DNA from: Diadema setosum | Taxonomy: Eukaryota; Echinodermata; Echinoidea; Diadematoida; Diadematidae | DNA: 64,000 bases | Assembly: GCA_033980235.1 (NCBI GenBank) | Contig: CM067077.1 | Location: 1,051,501 to 1,115,500 of the forward strand | Reading direction: 5' to 3' | Shown here: in pieces, positions 1 through 9,939 of the stretch | Numbering within the stretch: position 1 is the first letter of the stretch | How the letters are laid out: every line of letters begins with the position of its first letter | The notes under the pieces: generated by a model | What the model saw: only the letters and a program-made list of their open reading frames with translations | The model's database searches: none | What the model was told of the DNA's origin: nothing | Translations under genes and position numbers: made by a program

Positions 1-495
1 ACGATTGGGTTCAGAAAGCATCATTCTCAAGGCATGTTTGAAAACTTCTTTCTTTATTTTTGTTGTTGGAAGAAATCCAGGATAACTTTGACTCGATCAA
101 GTGACCTTAAGGACCTACAGCAATGATCATTATCACAAAAATTTGTTCTGCTTACCCAAAAACCTTTTGAAGAGTTAAAGAACGTTATGTTTTTGCCACT
201 TCCAAATCATGAACTTCGAATTCAATTGCGTCTCATGTTCAAAGTGAAGACGCAGACAGGTATGGAATCTGACACGAGCAAGAATTAACTGCATATGCAC
301 CAAACCAGCACAAATCATCGACAGCTTTGCTTATTCATCAACTTTCTTTACCAGCTCTACAACAATATTGTTTCTTCTTGTTGAAGAAAGGAGCCTGTGT
401 GAAAATAAAGAAATCAGCCAAAACAATTGGATATTTTGGACATAGATATTCCTCTCTTTCTTTAGACAAAGTTGAGCCAAAGAAACAACAACGAT

Positions 496-636
496 AACAA
501 ACAAACAAACAAACAACCAACCAACCAACCAACCAACCAACCAACCAACCAACCAACCAACCAACCAACCAACCAACCAACCAAACAAACAAACAAACAA
601 ACAAACAAACAAACACAAACAAACACAAGCAAGCAA
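496..636. repeat. (AAAC/ACCA)n tetranucleotide array
   Basis: Blocks of AACA, then about 18 units of ACCA, then AACA again. It is open in several frames and so creates low-complexity reading frames on both strands. Confidence 0.95.
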
Positions 637-1557
637 AAAACAACAACACAAAAACAAAACATACACGTGCATAATAAAACCAGTTAATCAGCTTTTCTTC
701 TATTGTATATCACTGTCACTGTAGATAATCACCCTTTATACAATGACTTGCCTCTCCCATCACTTTCTTCCATTTCCACTTAAATCTTGAACATCCACAG
801 CGTCTGTAAAACACCTGTAAAAACATTAGCTGATGTTCGTTATTCCGAAGGTTCATTAATCCCAAAATGAAATAAGGTTCGTCATTCTGCAGGCTCGTTT
901 CTCCGCCGACACACAACCTCCCTGTATACCTTCCTGTAGATATTAATTTTTCGGATTGATTAACCTTTGGACTAATGAACCCTCAGAATATCGGAATGTG
1001 ACCATAATTAGCCTTCTCGGGCAGTGTCTTTTTTTCCTTCTTATGCTGCAGATACCTAAAAGAAAAGATATAGAAAGAAATAAAAAGAAAAGAAAGGAAA
1101 GGAAAAACTAAACAAAAACCAGGAAAAAAGTGCAAAAGGTACATAATTCCACTTTATAATCAAGAAATGCTTATTGCTCCTCAAAAAAAAACAAACAAAC
1201 ACACACACAAAAAAAAAACACGAAAAAACAAAAAACACAAAACCAATCAATCAATCCCCTGGCCTCTCCAAGATACAGAGGCTGGACACGTTTTCCTTTA
1301 GATGTAAATGAACCATGTCTCCGCATAATATAAGAATTCACCTTGGAGCTGGATGTCACACCTCTTTGGATTCACGTTGCTATCCACATGTTATCCCTTC
1401 TTATGTCGGGCCTGCCCTACACCACTCTGTACCTGATTAACCTGCTCAAATTATCCCAATACAGTTCTGGTATTGACAGACACCAACTCTCTTTGGAAAT
1501 CAATAAACCCAACTTGTTAATCCCTTTACACAACCCTTAATCCTCTCCCTTAATCTC
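637..1557. other. Gene-free, low-complexity interval
   Basis: Only A-rich runs (1060-1235) and unique-looking AT-rich sequence are seen. No coding signal. Confidence 0.6.
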
Positions 1558-1604
1558 TTGTTGTTGTTGTTGTTGTTGCTGCTGCTGCTGCTGATGATGA
1601 TGAT
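1558..1604. repeat. Compound (TTG)n(CTG)n(ATG)n microsatellite
   Basis: Three consecutive trinucleotide blocks, seven TTG, five CTG and four ATG-type units. Confidence 0.9.
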
Positions 1605-1760
1605 AATGTGTTTGTTTCTTTGTTTTCATTTTACATCTAAGAAGATGATTGGATATCACAACCATGTATTCAGCTACTTTATAGCTGCTGGTTTTCCAAG
1701 GGGTCCAGTTGGATGTGACACGTGACCACTGCTCTTTGTGATGAATAAATGAAGAGGGAT

Positions 1761-2015
1761 TTTTATTTTATTTTATTTCTTTTTACGTGCATGAGTTGTG
1801 AATCTCTCACATGCACGGGACCTCCATTATTATGTCCTATCCGAGGACAGAGTGTTTTGCCTCTTACAGAAAGGGGCGGTACTATTACAACTATTACTAC
1901 AATTACACACATCATTCCTCAGTGAAACTCGGGAATCGAACCCGGGTCCTTTGGATCTGGAAGCAGACATGCTGGGTATATACAAGACTGAGCCAACTCA
2001 CGTGGCCCGTACCAT
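1761..2015 (-). mobile_element. tRNA-derived SINE (minus strand)
   Basis: On the minus strand the head has a tRNA-like A box in GAGTTGGCTCAGTCTT and a perfect B box GGTTCGATTCC (complement around 1932-1942). The body includes GGATAGGACATAATAATGG and TCATGCACGTAAAA, and the tail is AAATAAAATAAAATAAAAA. This is the usual head-body-tail layout of SINE2 elements. Confidence 0.75.
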
Positions 2016-2838
2016 CCGTTGCTATTGTTATTGTTTTGATTACCTTTATGCTCTTGCGGTCCCAATGTTATGACATCTTTCAACTCTCCTATATAGGCTA
2101 TACAAATGTCTTTCTTCACTTTCACATTTCCCCTGTTATATTCTTTAAACTTTTTCGTCAGTTTCAGTTTAAATTCTATACAGATAATTATTGTTTTTAA
2201 AGGGCGGGCTAGCGTTACCATGAAAAACCTGAAACGAAAACGACATTAAAGTTGAAAAGGTGAAAAATTACAAAAAGATAAAAAGTAATAGTATCTTTGA
2301 GAACTTATCTTCATAGTATCCTTTTCATGACATACATAACATAGAGATTACAAGAAAATATGGCGATACCTGTCGAGAAAATACCAATCTGAGTATTAAA
2401 GATGAAAGGAGGGGAAGGTGCCGTATAGGGAAATTTATGTCATGGCTTATTAGAAAGAGGAATAAAATCATTATTATCATGAATTTATGCTAGAAAGAAC
2501 AATCTAAAGAATAATGTTAGAATACAAACTAATTAATCACCAATGAGGACACATCGATGAGGATTGATTGAATGCATTATTGATGATTTGTAATGTTTTG
2601 CTTGCAGTCCACTTAGTCCGTGTGTTTCCACATTTTTCTGGAATATGGTTATATAAAGAACAAGCACTGACCCTGATAGAAACAGCGTTATATCATGTTG
2701 AACATTTTAATATCTGTATAATACTTGACACATACATAATTACACGACAGTGTGATCAAACTGGACTTCCCTATAAAAACCCTAACAGCTGCCGAGTGAT
2801 GGCGCTACTCCATAACATCCAGTTTGCCAGTTAATATC

Positions 2839-3161
2839 GGTAAGCACTATTTGGGCACCCGTCCAGCTTCATCATGAATATTCATCATCTACATGTATCC
2901 GAATACCGTGGAAATACATGATTTTTACATTTCTCGGCAGCGTTTTTACATTTCTCGGCAAAACTGAACATTTTTCCATCTCACGGCGAGACGTTTTAAC
3001 ATTCCCCGTTGATGCAATTTTTCGAGATTTTCATATTTCCCGGTGATACGTTTTTACATTCTATGGCACGTATCCAGCCGCGTTCTGCCATTTAGTACAG
3101 TATCTTACTGCCTGATAAATATTCATGATGAAGCGGGACGGGTGCCCAAATAGTGCTTACC
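2839..3161. mobile_element. 323-bp TIR element (MITE) with 9-bp TSD
   Basis: GTTAATATC occurs at both ends (2830-2838 and 3162-3170). The inner ends are inverted: GGTAAGCACTATTTGGGCAC at left and its complement at right, with similarity for about 48 bp. The interior has imperfect repeats of TTTTTACATTTCTCGGCA. A 9-bp duplication points to a Mutator-like transposase, by inference. Confidence 0.9.
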
Positions 3162-3654
3162 GTTAATATCAACATTGGCAATTTGGAACGTCACAACATA
3201 CAAACAGACCAGGATAGGCAAAGACATGAGTGTTGTTTATTTTCATTTTTTTTTTCGTAGACTCATGATTAAAGGAATGGACATGATGGAAACTCGGACT
3301 CAACTTTTGCTCAATGAATGGAAACAAATTGTACACAACATATATTACAATATATTAAAATCAAAATTTACTAAATCCTATTTATTTTTATACTTTAAAG
3401 AATAATTTTTGCACAAAACTAAGTTGCAATAAGATGGTGATGATGATAACAAAGAACATTCATATTTCACAGCTAATCATACTCTACTGTGCATTGCAAA
3501 ATAATCCAGTTATTATACGCAACCACTTATTAATGAATATTCATTCATCACTACACAAATTTGAAATGTTTTTAACAATAATACAAAAGCTGGACGAGCA
3601 TTGGAAGGATTGTGTATTGGTTACGAGTAAGTAGCGTATATAGGTCCTCAGTCT

Positions 3655-3720
3655 CAATAGTTTTCATCTCTCCCTGTCATCTCAATTTCAATTTCAATTT
3701 ATTTCCACAAACCATTCACA
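3655..3720 (-). repeat. 3' tail of a non-LTR element (minus)
   Basis: The minus strand reads GGAAATAAATTGAAATTGAA, a (TTGAAA)n-type 3' end. Only the tail is visible. Confidence 0.4.
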
Positions 3721-4234
3721 TGTAAAACAAACCCCCCCCCTTTTTTTTTGGGGGGGGGGGGGACGTATATTGTTTTGTATAATTACCAAAAAAATTGAAC
3801 CAGGCGATTTTTATATAGGAATGTTGTGCGGGACCTTGCAAAAGCGCAGCTTGTTAAACAAGCCTCCCCCCCCCAAAAAAAAATGCATATTTCAACATAA
3901 TCTTAGGCTATATTCATGTATTACATGCATATTAGATACATGAGTGGAAATGATGTACATGTACAATGTATTGCAAAAGAAAGGGCTGAGGTGAGGAGAA
4001 AAACAAAAGGGAGGTGGGGAAGGAAGAGAAGAGAATAAATAAAAGCGGATACAGAGTAGTGACACACGGTACATGGCGTATATGAAAATACACACATTGA
4101 TCAGTAAGGTCATTTATCATAAGTATTCAATCAACATAAGATGCAACTTGCAATGGGATTTTTTATCATTTTTTTTTTTAAATCATTGGTATGGCCCATG
4201 CCTATTTTTTTTTTTTTTGTATCTAAGATACATG

Positions 4235-4670
4235 TTTGAATGAGATTAATGATAATAATACAATACATTTATAAGGCGCTTAATACAGATGTTTCTAAGC
4301 GCACAGTCTACCGGAAAAATTAATATTTATACCAGAATGATACAAAAATACCAAAATGCAAGTACAAAAATACCACAAAAAAAAAAAATAGATACAGCGT
4401 ATAATTACAATAAATAATGAAAAACAAAATCAGTGTGCACCTCCATCGACCGACCCACAACTGAACTACAGTTGTATTCCAAAGGACTATCTACTAAAAA
4501 GATAAGTCTTCAGCAAAATCTTTAACTGATTAACGGAAGTGGCTTGATGTATATAGGCGGGTAGAGAATTCTAGAGAGAAGGCTGAGGAATAGATTAGCC
4601 CAAGAGCAGCCGTAGATACAGTCCTGATCGATGAACCGGCTCTGACCTGCAGCATCTTTCCAGAAAAGTA
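4235..4670. repeat. 'ATTTATAAGGCGCTTAATAC' dispersed repeat
   Basis: ATAATACAATACATTTATAA, GGCGCTTAATACAG and CTAAGCGCACAGT, followed by a body with GAGAGAAGGCTGAGGAATAG. This layout is common to dispersed SINE-like repeats of marine invertebrates. The class is not settled by eye. Confidence 0.45.
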
Positions 4671-4779
4671 AAAGTAAGTTAGTAAAGTAATTATCTTGCT
4701 CCCTGATTTTCGGCCCCTTTCTAGGTGACTTGCGCTGATTGTTCTCGTGATCGCGATCGCTCGCTCATCGCTCGATCAT

Positions 4780-4861
4780 ACTACCCATAATTCCCAGCAT
4801 TTCCGGGCGTACCAGGCAAGCTGTCGGCGAGCAAAATGCGGTCACGCTACATGTAAATTTG
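4780..4861 (+). promoter_or_regulatory. WDR33: Candidate WDR33 promoter and 5' noncoding exon
   Basis: 4780-4800 reads ACTACCCATAATTCCCAGCAT, very like the ZNF143/Staf site common in housekeeping promoters. The sequence is CpG-richer than its surroundings and runs to a strong donor at TTTG|GTAAGA (exon end 4861). The WDR33 start exon has an acceptor at 9733, so a 5' noncoding exon must lie upstream and this is the best candidate. A second possible donor is ACGG|GTAAGG near 5230. The link is inference. Confidence 0.45.
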
Positions 4862-5339
4862 GTAAGAAACTGGCAATTTGCGCATCGTGTCTTGTGATTA
4901 TTTTAAAATTCAAGTCTTCATTCCAATTAGAATGAATGTAGCGTAATGGTGATGAAATTGCTTCATGTAGTTCTACTGATACATGAATAAAAACGTTTTG
5001 CTTTTTGTTGGGAATGTTTCAATCTTGCTTGCTCTGCTCTGCGCACTTTGTACACAACGCAGTATAGTATGAGCTTTCATGTTGCGTTTCGCGGTATACT
5101 GCCCTACTTACACAGCCATCGCGGGTACACACTCGGCTGATCGTACACATCGCAGTACCGTGTCCGTACGTCCATGTTGCATGCGCATGTACTATGCACA
5201 GTGCACGGAACGAACGGAGCTGGAGACGGGTAAGGGACTGTAGAAACGTTTCTACAGTAGGCCTAACAGGTGGCAATACTGTAATATACTGGTTCTTCTT
5301 CTGATTAAGTCTGCCTCCTTCAATAGACTGAAGATTCTT

Positions 5340-6620
5340 GCAGACTGGTTGAGGTGAGGATTCATGTTTTGAACATTCCTACATGTAAGTGAGATAATGA
5401 AAAGCCTCTTATCGCTTATGAAATATGAAAGAGCATGTAGGCCTAACGTTAGATCTAATTTTAAGAAGGATTCAACATTTGATGAAAATTGGTTTTCATT
5501 GCTTGTTGTAAAGCTCCGATGAACTCTCATCTTGTTTTTTAGCTGCACATAGAAATTTTTGTAGAGGGTTTTTACCTGCACACTGTACACCCAGCACTTG
5601 ACAAGCACAAGGTACAATATACGCCAGAGGCGGACTGTACCAGACTGGTGTAGATTAGTGGAAGAAGAAGAAGAAGAAGAAAATTGGTTTTCAAATGGAT
5701 GACTCGTGAGATATCCAAAAAAGTGCTAATAATAAAAGGCGACATGCCACAACTTTATTAGGATCTCTTTGTTTCACCTTGTCTTTGGATATCTCGGCTA
5801 GTTCAAAACCAATTTCCATCGAATAAACTTTTGACGAATCCGGTCAAAACGTCCCCGGGTCAAAACGTCCCCGCCGTGTTCCAACCAAAACGTCCCCGAG
5901 TCAAGTACCAGAACGTCCCCGCTTTTGTCCGCGCGCGCTCTGTGGGTCAAATGCACACATTCATAAAGAAAATACACTCTGGCGCATATGGACGCTAGTG
6001 TACTTTCGCACCTGTTTGTCGAATGACCTCCAAACATGCACAAACTTACCCTAGTTATCCAGTAACCTAAATACTTGCATCTGAGTGAGATTCGAGTCCA
6101 GTAGAAATGGAATTTTCACCATTTTTTTTTTGTCACTTATCTACTTATGGGAATAATCTTGATCGCAACTACTCGCTCGGCGATCACTGCGTTGCATCGA
6201 ATTCGCGTTGCATAGGCATGATAGGAGCAGACAGCGCGCACGGCAGCACAGCTAGCTAGCAGCGAGCCACCTAAATGCTGCTCTAAATAACAAAATTTCT
6301 TCACATTTACCGTTATGAATTGATAAGTGATGCTCAGATTTTATCAAAAATTTATGACATAGAACATTTTGACCCGAGGACGTTTTGGTGCCAGCTGGGC
6401 CCGGGGACGTTTTGGTCGTACCCGAGGACGTTTTGGTCGTACCCGAGGACGTTTTGGCTCGGGGACGTTTTGACGTGGGGACGTTATGACCGGTAAGCAC
6501 TTTTGATACCCCTTGGCTTAGAATTAGACCTGCATAGTGCATGCTCTTTGACAGATTAGTGGTTTCTGAACATGCTGAATATCTCACAAAACGTTAAAAG
6601 CTTAATCCTCACCTCAACCA
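5340..6620. repeat. Older inverted repeat interrupted by the 5835-6498 element
   Basis: 5340-5480 (GGTTGAGGTGAGGATT, GTGAGATA, AAAGAGCATG, ATCTAATT) is matched in reverse complement by 6507-6620 (CTTAATCCTCACCTCAACC at its end). An inner palindrome, AAAATTGGTTTTC ... GAAACCAATTT-like, is at about 5678-5816. A (GAA)n tract lies at 5660-5680. Confidence 0.6.
5835..6498. mobile_element. 664-bp TIR element with ACGTCCCC subterminal repeats, 8-bp TSD
   Basis: The target duplication ACTTTTGA is at 5827-5834 and 6499-6506. Ends are CGAATCCGGTCAAAACGTCC and, inverted, GCTTACCGGTCATAACGTCC. Four to five copies of a CAAAACGTCCCCG unit occur at each end in opposite orientation. The 8-bp duplication suggests a hAT-type element. 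It has no coding capacity. Confidence 0.88.
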
Positions 6621-7454
6621 GAACTGTACACACCCTTTAAATTTGTCTTTGCAGAAACATGCTTTATTTTGAATGAAAAGTAAAGATGAAGGTGCGGTCA
6701 TCGAGGCGAACCCTACCGTACAGCCTGTATGTGGACATTGCATGCATTGTCGTGTACATGTAGGCCAAAGGCAAAGCGAGGAACTAAATTCTGTAGGTTT
6801 GTAGATTATAATTTATAGTAGACCACCCCATGTTGCCCAAGTTGTGTGTCAGGAATCAATGTCTTGACTGTCGTGTCACTGGAGATTTAGAAAAAAAAAA
6901 AAAAATGGAACTTCTGGAACATTGACATTCCAGTGACACGGCACTGACCATAACTCAGGTAGTCCTATGGGGGGGGGGGGTCCTGGTCATACTACTTACT
7001 AGCAAACATTTCTTCTTCTGGTTCAGTCTGCCTCCTTCATGTTCATGCTTAAGGTAAACTTGAAGATTGTTATAATTTAATCTTACAAACTTTGGATATG
7101 AGATGTGTGAGTGTGTGTGTGAAACGCAGTGGTTGAGGTGTGTTGTGCAGGGTAAATACAGCTGTACATGGTGCATAATCCAGGGACTTCGAAAACCCTC
7201 TATCCACTGCCTTCTGTCAGTCGATGGCAGAAGGCTTCCAGGGATGGTGCGGTTAAAGTGCCTAGTGGGAGGATGTTCTGATCATGCTCATGAGCAGCCA
7301 GGCTGCGTGCTGCGGCCATGTCCATGAGGCAACCCGCTGTTCACTTCTCATCATTTCATCTTAGCTTACATAGTCCAGAGTAAAATACCCAATACAACTT
7401 GTAAAATGTATGTGGCAGAGTGCCTACTTTACTTACTTACTTACTTACTTGGGT

Positions 7455-7785
7455 TTACTTGGGTGTAAATAACTGTAAAGACGTAAAGCCTCTCGTCGCT
7501 GTTTGTCTCTGATATGGGTTGTACTTTAGTGGGTGGCTTTCCCAATGTCTCTCTAGAACTGACTTGAATTGGTTTACGCTGATGGTTGAGACTGCTGCCT
7601 CTGGTAGAGCAGTCCAGTTATTTATGCTTCTTACAGCAAAGGCATTTTGTCTCAGCCACACTCTAATTCTTGGTTTCTTCAGTTTCAAGCTGTGGCCTCT
7701 GGTGTTGCTGCATTCAACCATGTCAAAGAATTGTATTTCATTGTACATTGTACTTCTGGCAGGGGCACTTTCATTTATCAATTAA
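7455..7785 (-). mobile_element. Non-LTR retrotransposon relic, RT C-terminus
   Basis: The minus-strand translation contains NTRGHSLKLKKPRIRVWLRQ, a NAFAVRSINNWTALPEAAVS segment and SVNQFKSVLERHW. This is the stereotyped end of CR1/RTE-like reverse transcriptase proteins (TRGH...NxWNxLP...SVNxFKxxLDxxW). About 108 codons remain; the catalytic core is missing. Confidence 0.8.
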
Positions 7786-8270
7786 ACAACTAGTGATTAT
7801 CATGTGTGCTTAGTCCCACTTTAGAACACAAACAGGAGTTACCCAAAAGTGTTACGGGAAGTGACACCTGATTGGGTCTATTCATCCATAAATGAAATGG
7901 CCCTTGGCCTTGCTGCTACTGTAGGCACCCTGTACACACCCTGCCGCAAACAAGGTATTTTACTCTTGTCTAGACAGCTACATTGTAAATTGTCGCAAGT
8001 TCACACAGTTTTGTTATACGTACACATGTCCACTCATGATGATAAGAAAAATTCTGTCTGTGCTTTTTGACAAAAATTGAATTTTAATCAATGGATTTGC
8101 AGCAACCCACGCCCACCGAAGCACCAGGCGGCAGGGTTTGCTCAATGCATGGTTGCTGTGTGTACACCTACATTGTATCAGCCTGATTGGACTCCAATTT
8201 TTTGATGCTTTTTTCTGCGACTCTCACTCTTCCCAGTCTTTTCTTTGGAGAGGTGTGAAAATGTAGAAGG

Positions 8271-8272
<2 letters not shown>

Positions 8273-8314
<42 letters not shown>

Positions 8315-8318
8315 TTTT
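8273..8318. repeat. (AT)n followed by T run
   Basis: Uninterrupted AT dinucleotides for about 35 bp, then a dozen T. Confidence 0.9.
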
Positions 8319-9072
8319 AGGGGGGAGTGATACATAATTTTTCAGACATTAATTAAAAAAAAAAATTTTTTTAAAGGTCTTCTACATTGTACATCCTGCA
8401 TAGTGCAGCTGAATGTTTGTCACAGTAGTTTTGTTGTGTGTCAGTCAAAAGGTGCCCACAGCCTATGATGATCAATCTCTACAGAGTGTTTGTCAAGGCA
8501 AGTGCTGACACTATACATTGTAGATGAATTCCTCGTTTCTGAGGCTGGCCTGGGACATTAGACTTACACACAGGTCTTTTTGTGTTTTATAATGGGGGCG
8601 ATTAGCAGGATTACTTTTATTTTATCTTGAAATGCCTGTACCTCAATTTTTAGCATTAGCTGTGGCCTAGGGCCATTTAAGATGGTGTCATGCCACCAAA
8701 TTTATTTCGTGGTGGCCCAACCGGGCAACTAAGGTTCAAAATGGAATATTTCTTTTGCTATTATTTCGGGCCACTACATACCTTCTTTAGCCCACCAAAA
8801 TTTCACATTTTAAGCTTTTAGTGGCATGAAAGGGCCACCAGACAAAATAAGTTGATATGATACAATGTACATTTACCGTGTAGCTTTTGTAGCAAAGTGG
8901 ATTGAATGAATGTATATCTCCTAGAGCATGTTTGAAAGTTGCACACAGTTAAACAGTGAGCATCATCTACTGTATGAGACATCATTTAAATACAGAAAGA
9001 TCCTGCAATCAGTGAATTTAAAACTACATATGGAAGAAAAGAAAAAGAAAGTACACTTGACTGTAATATTAA

Positions 9073-9616
9073 AGGACAAGTCCACCTTCATAAACATAAG
9101 GATTATGAGAATGCAGCAATATTAGTAGAACACATCAGTGAAAGTTTGAGGAAAATTGGACAATCGATGCAAAAGTTATGAATTTTTAAAATTGTTGAGT
9201 TGGAACCGCTGGATGAGGAGACTACTAAGGCTCGGGATGTCATATGAGTACAACAGTATAAAGAAAATGTAAAGAAAATTCAACATATTTTCACTTTTTT
9301 TCGCATAATAAAAGAGCACCTGACTTGCCTCTTTCTAAAGACAATGGGAATAATATTACCCATAACATATGTCAGTAACGAGTCAAGGGAATGTGTACTT
9401 TTTTCAAAAGATGAAATTTTGTGAAATTCTCTTTATATTTTCCTTAAATTGTTGTACACTGCTGTAGTCTTCTCATCCAGCAGTGACTGCACAAAAACTT
9501 CAAAAATTCATAACTTTTGAACGGATTGTCCGATTTTCCTCAAACTTTCAATGATGTGTTCTACTAATATTGCTACATTTTCTCAATCCTTATGTTAATG
9601 AAGGTGAACTTGTCCT
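9073..9616. mobile_element. 544-bp TTAA-flanked MITE (AGGACAAGTCCACC ends)
   Basis: TTAA at 9069-9072 and 9617-9620 flanks inverted ends AGGACAAGTCCACCTTCATA and its near complement, with similarity over roughly 95 bp per arm. TTAA target sites are the hallmark of piggyBac-type transposases. Non-coding. Confidence 0.88.
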
Positions 9617-9733
9617 TTAAGAAATACAATTGTAGTCTGATCTTGTGCAAATCACAGTTGTTTTTTATGATTGTCACAAACAGAATTCTCAAAAAGCTTC
9701 TTTTTTCTTTTGTTTTCTATGTTTGATTTGCAG

Positions 9734-9814
9734 ACAGTATCTGTGCTGTCCCTGACTCCTTTCTCAGCTGAGTTTTCATATGGTGAGTGCTGAAATCTGC
9801 TACTCCTACTTGAC
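9734..9814 (+). other. WDR33: WDR33 5' UTR segment with overlapping uORF
   Basis: The stretch after the TTTGCAG acceptor contains an ATG at 9780 that opens 12 codons and stops at the TGA at 9816-9818. That stop overlaps the main ATG at 9815. The uORF start also sits in a strong donor-like string (ATG|GTGAGT at 9783), so an alternative splice is possible. An exon ending there would not keep WDR33 in frame. Confidence 0.6.
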
Positions 9815-9939
9815 ATGATGGAGGGAGGACACGGCCAAGGTCGGCAACATCAGGGAAACTTCTTCCACCAGCCCCGCTTGCCTTACTACCAGATCAAGCC
9901 AAATTATTACAAGCCGCACCACAGACAACACGGACACAG
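9815..9939 (+). CDS. WDR33: WDR33 coding exon 1
   Basis: Start codon at 9815 with a second Met codon at 9818; 41 codons plus two bases. It encodes a Gln/His-rich N terminus containing [12 protein letters not shown], which resembles the FFHMPRF segment of vertebrate WDR33. The donor is AG|GTGGGA. The second ATG has the better context (A at -3, G at +4). An acceptor-like TTTGCAG at 9727-9733 implies that the exon starts at 9734 with 81 nt of 5' UTR. Confidence 0.88.

Larger units (their letters stand above)
6640..9060. other. Probable WDR33 5' intron sequence
   Basis: Apart from the RT relic at 7455-7785 and the AT tract it holds a short stem (GTCGTGTCACTGGA near 6870 with its complement near 6929). 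There are also CCACCAAA/TTTGGTGG words at 8690-8840. No exon is supported. Confidence 0.5.

Noticed and set aside
331..687. Overlapping frames of about 70-113 codons on both strands
   Set aside because: They are translations of the tetranucleotide array (GWLV or TNQP repeats) with no conserved domain.
4747..4935. 62-codon frame over the candidate WDR33 promoter
   Set aside because: It crosses a strong splice donor and has no homology; more likely promoter and 5' UTR.
9734..9782. Separate 49-nt exon ending at ATG|GTGAGT
   Set aside because: Joining it to exon 2 breaks the frame and removes the conserved FFHQPR segment; kept only as a possible minor splice form.
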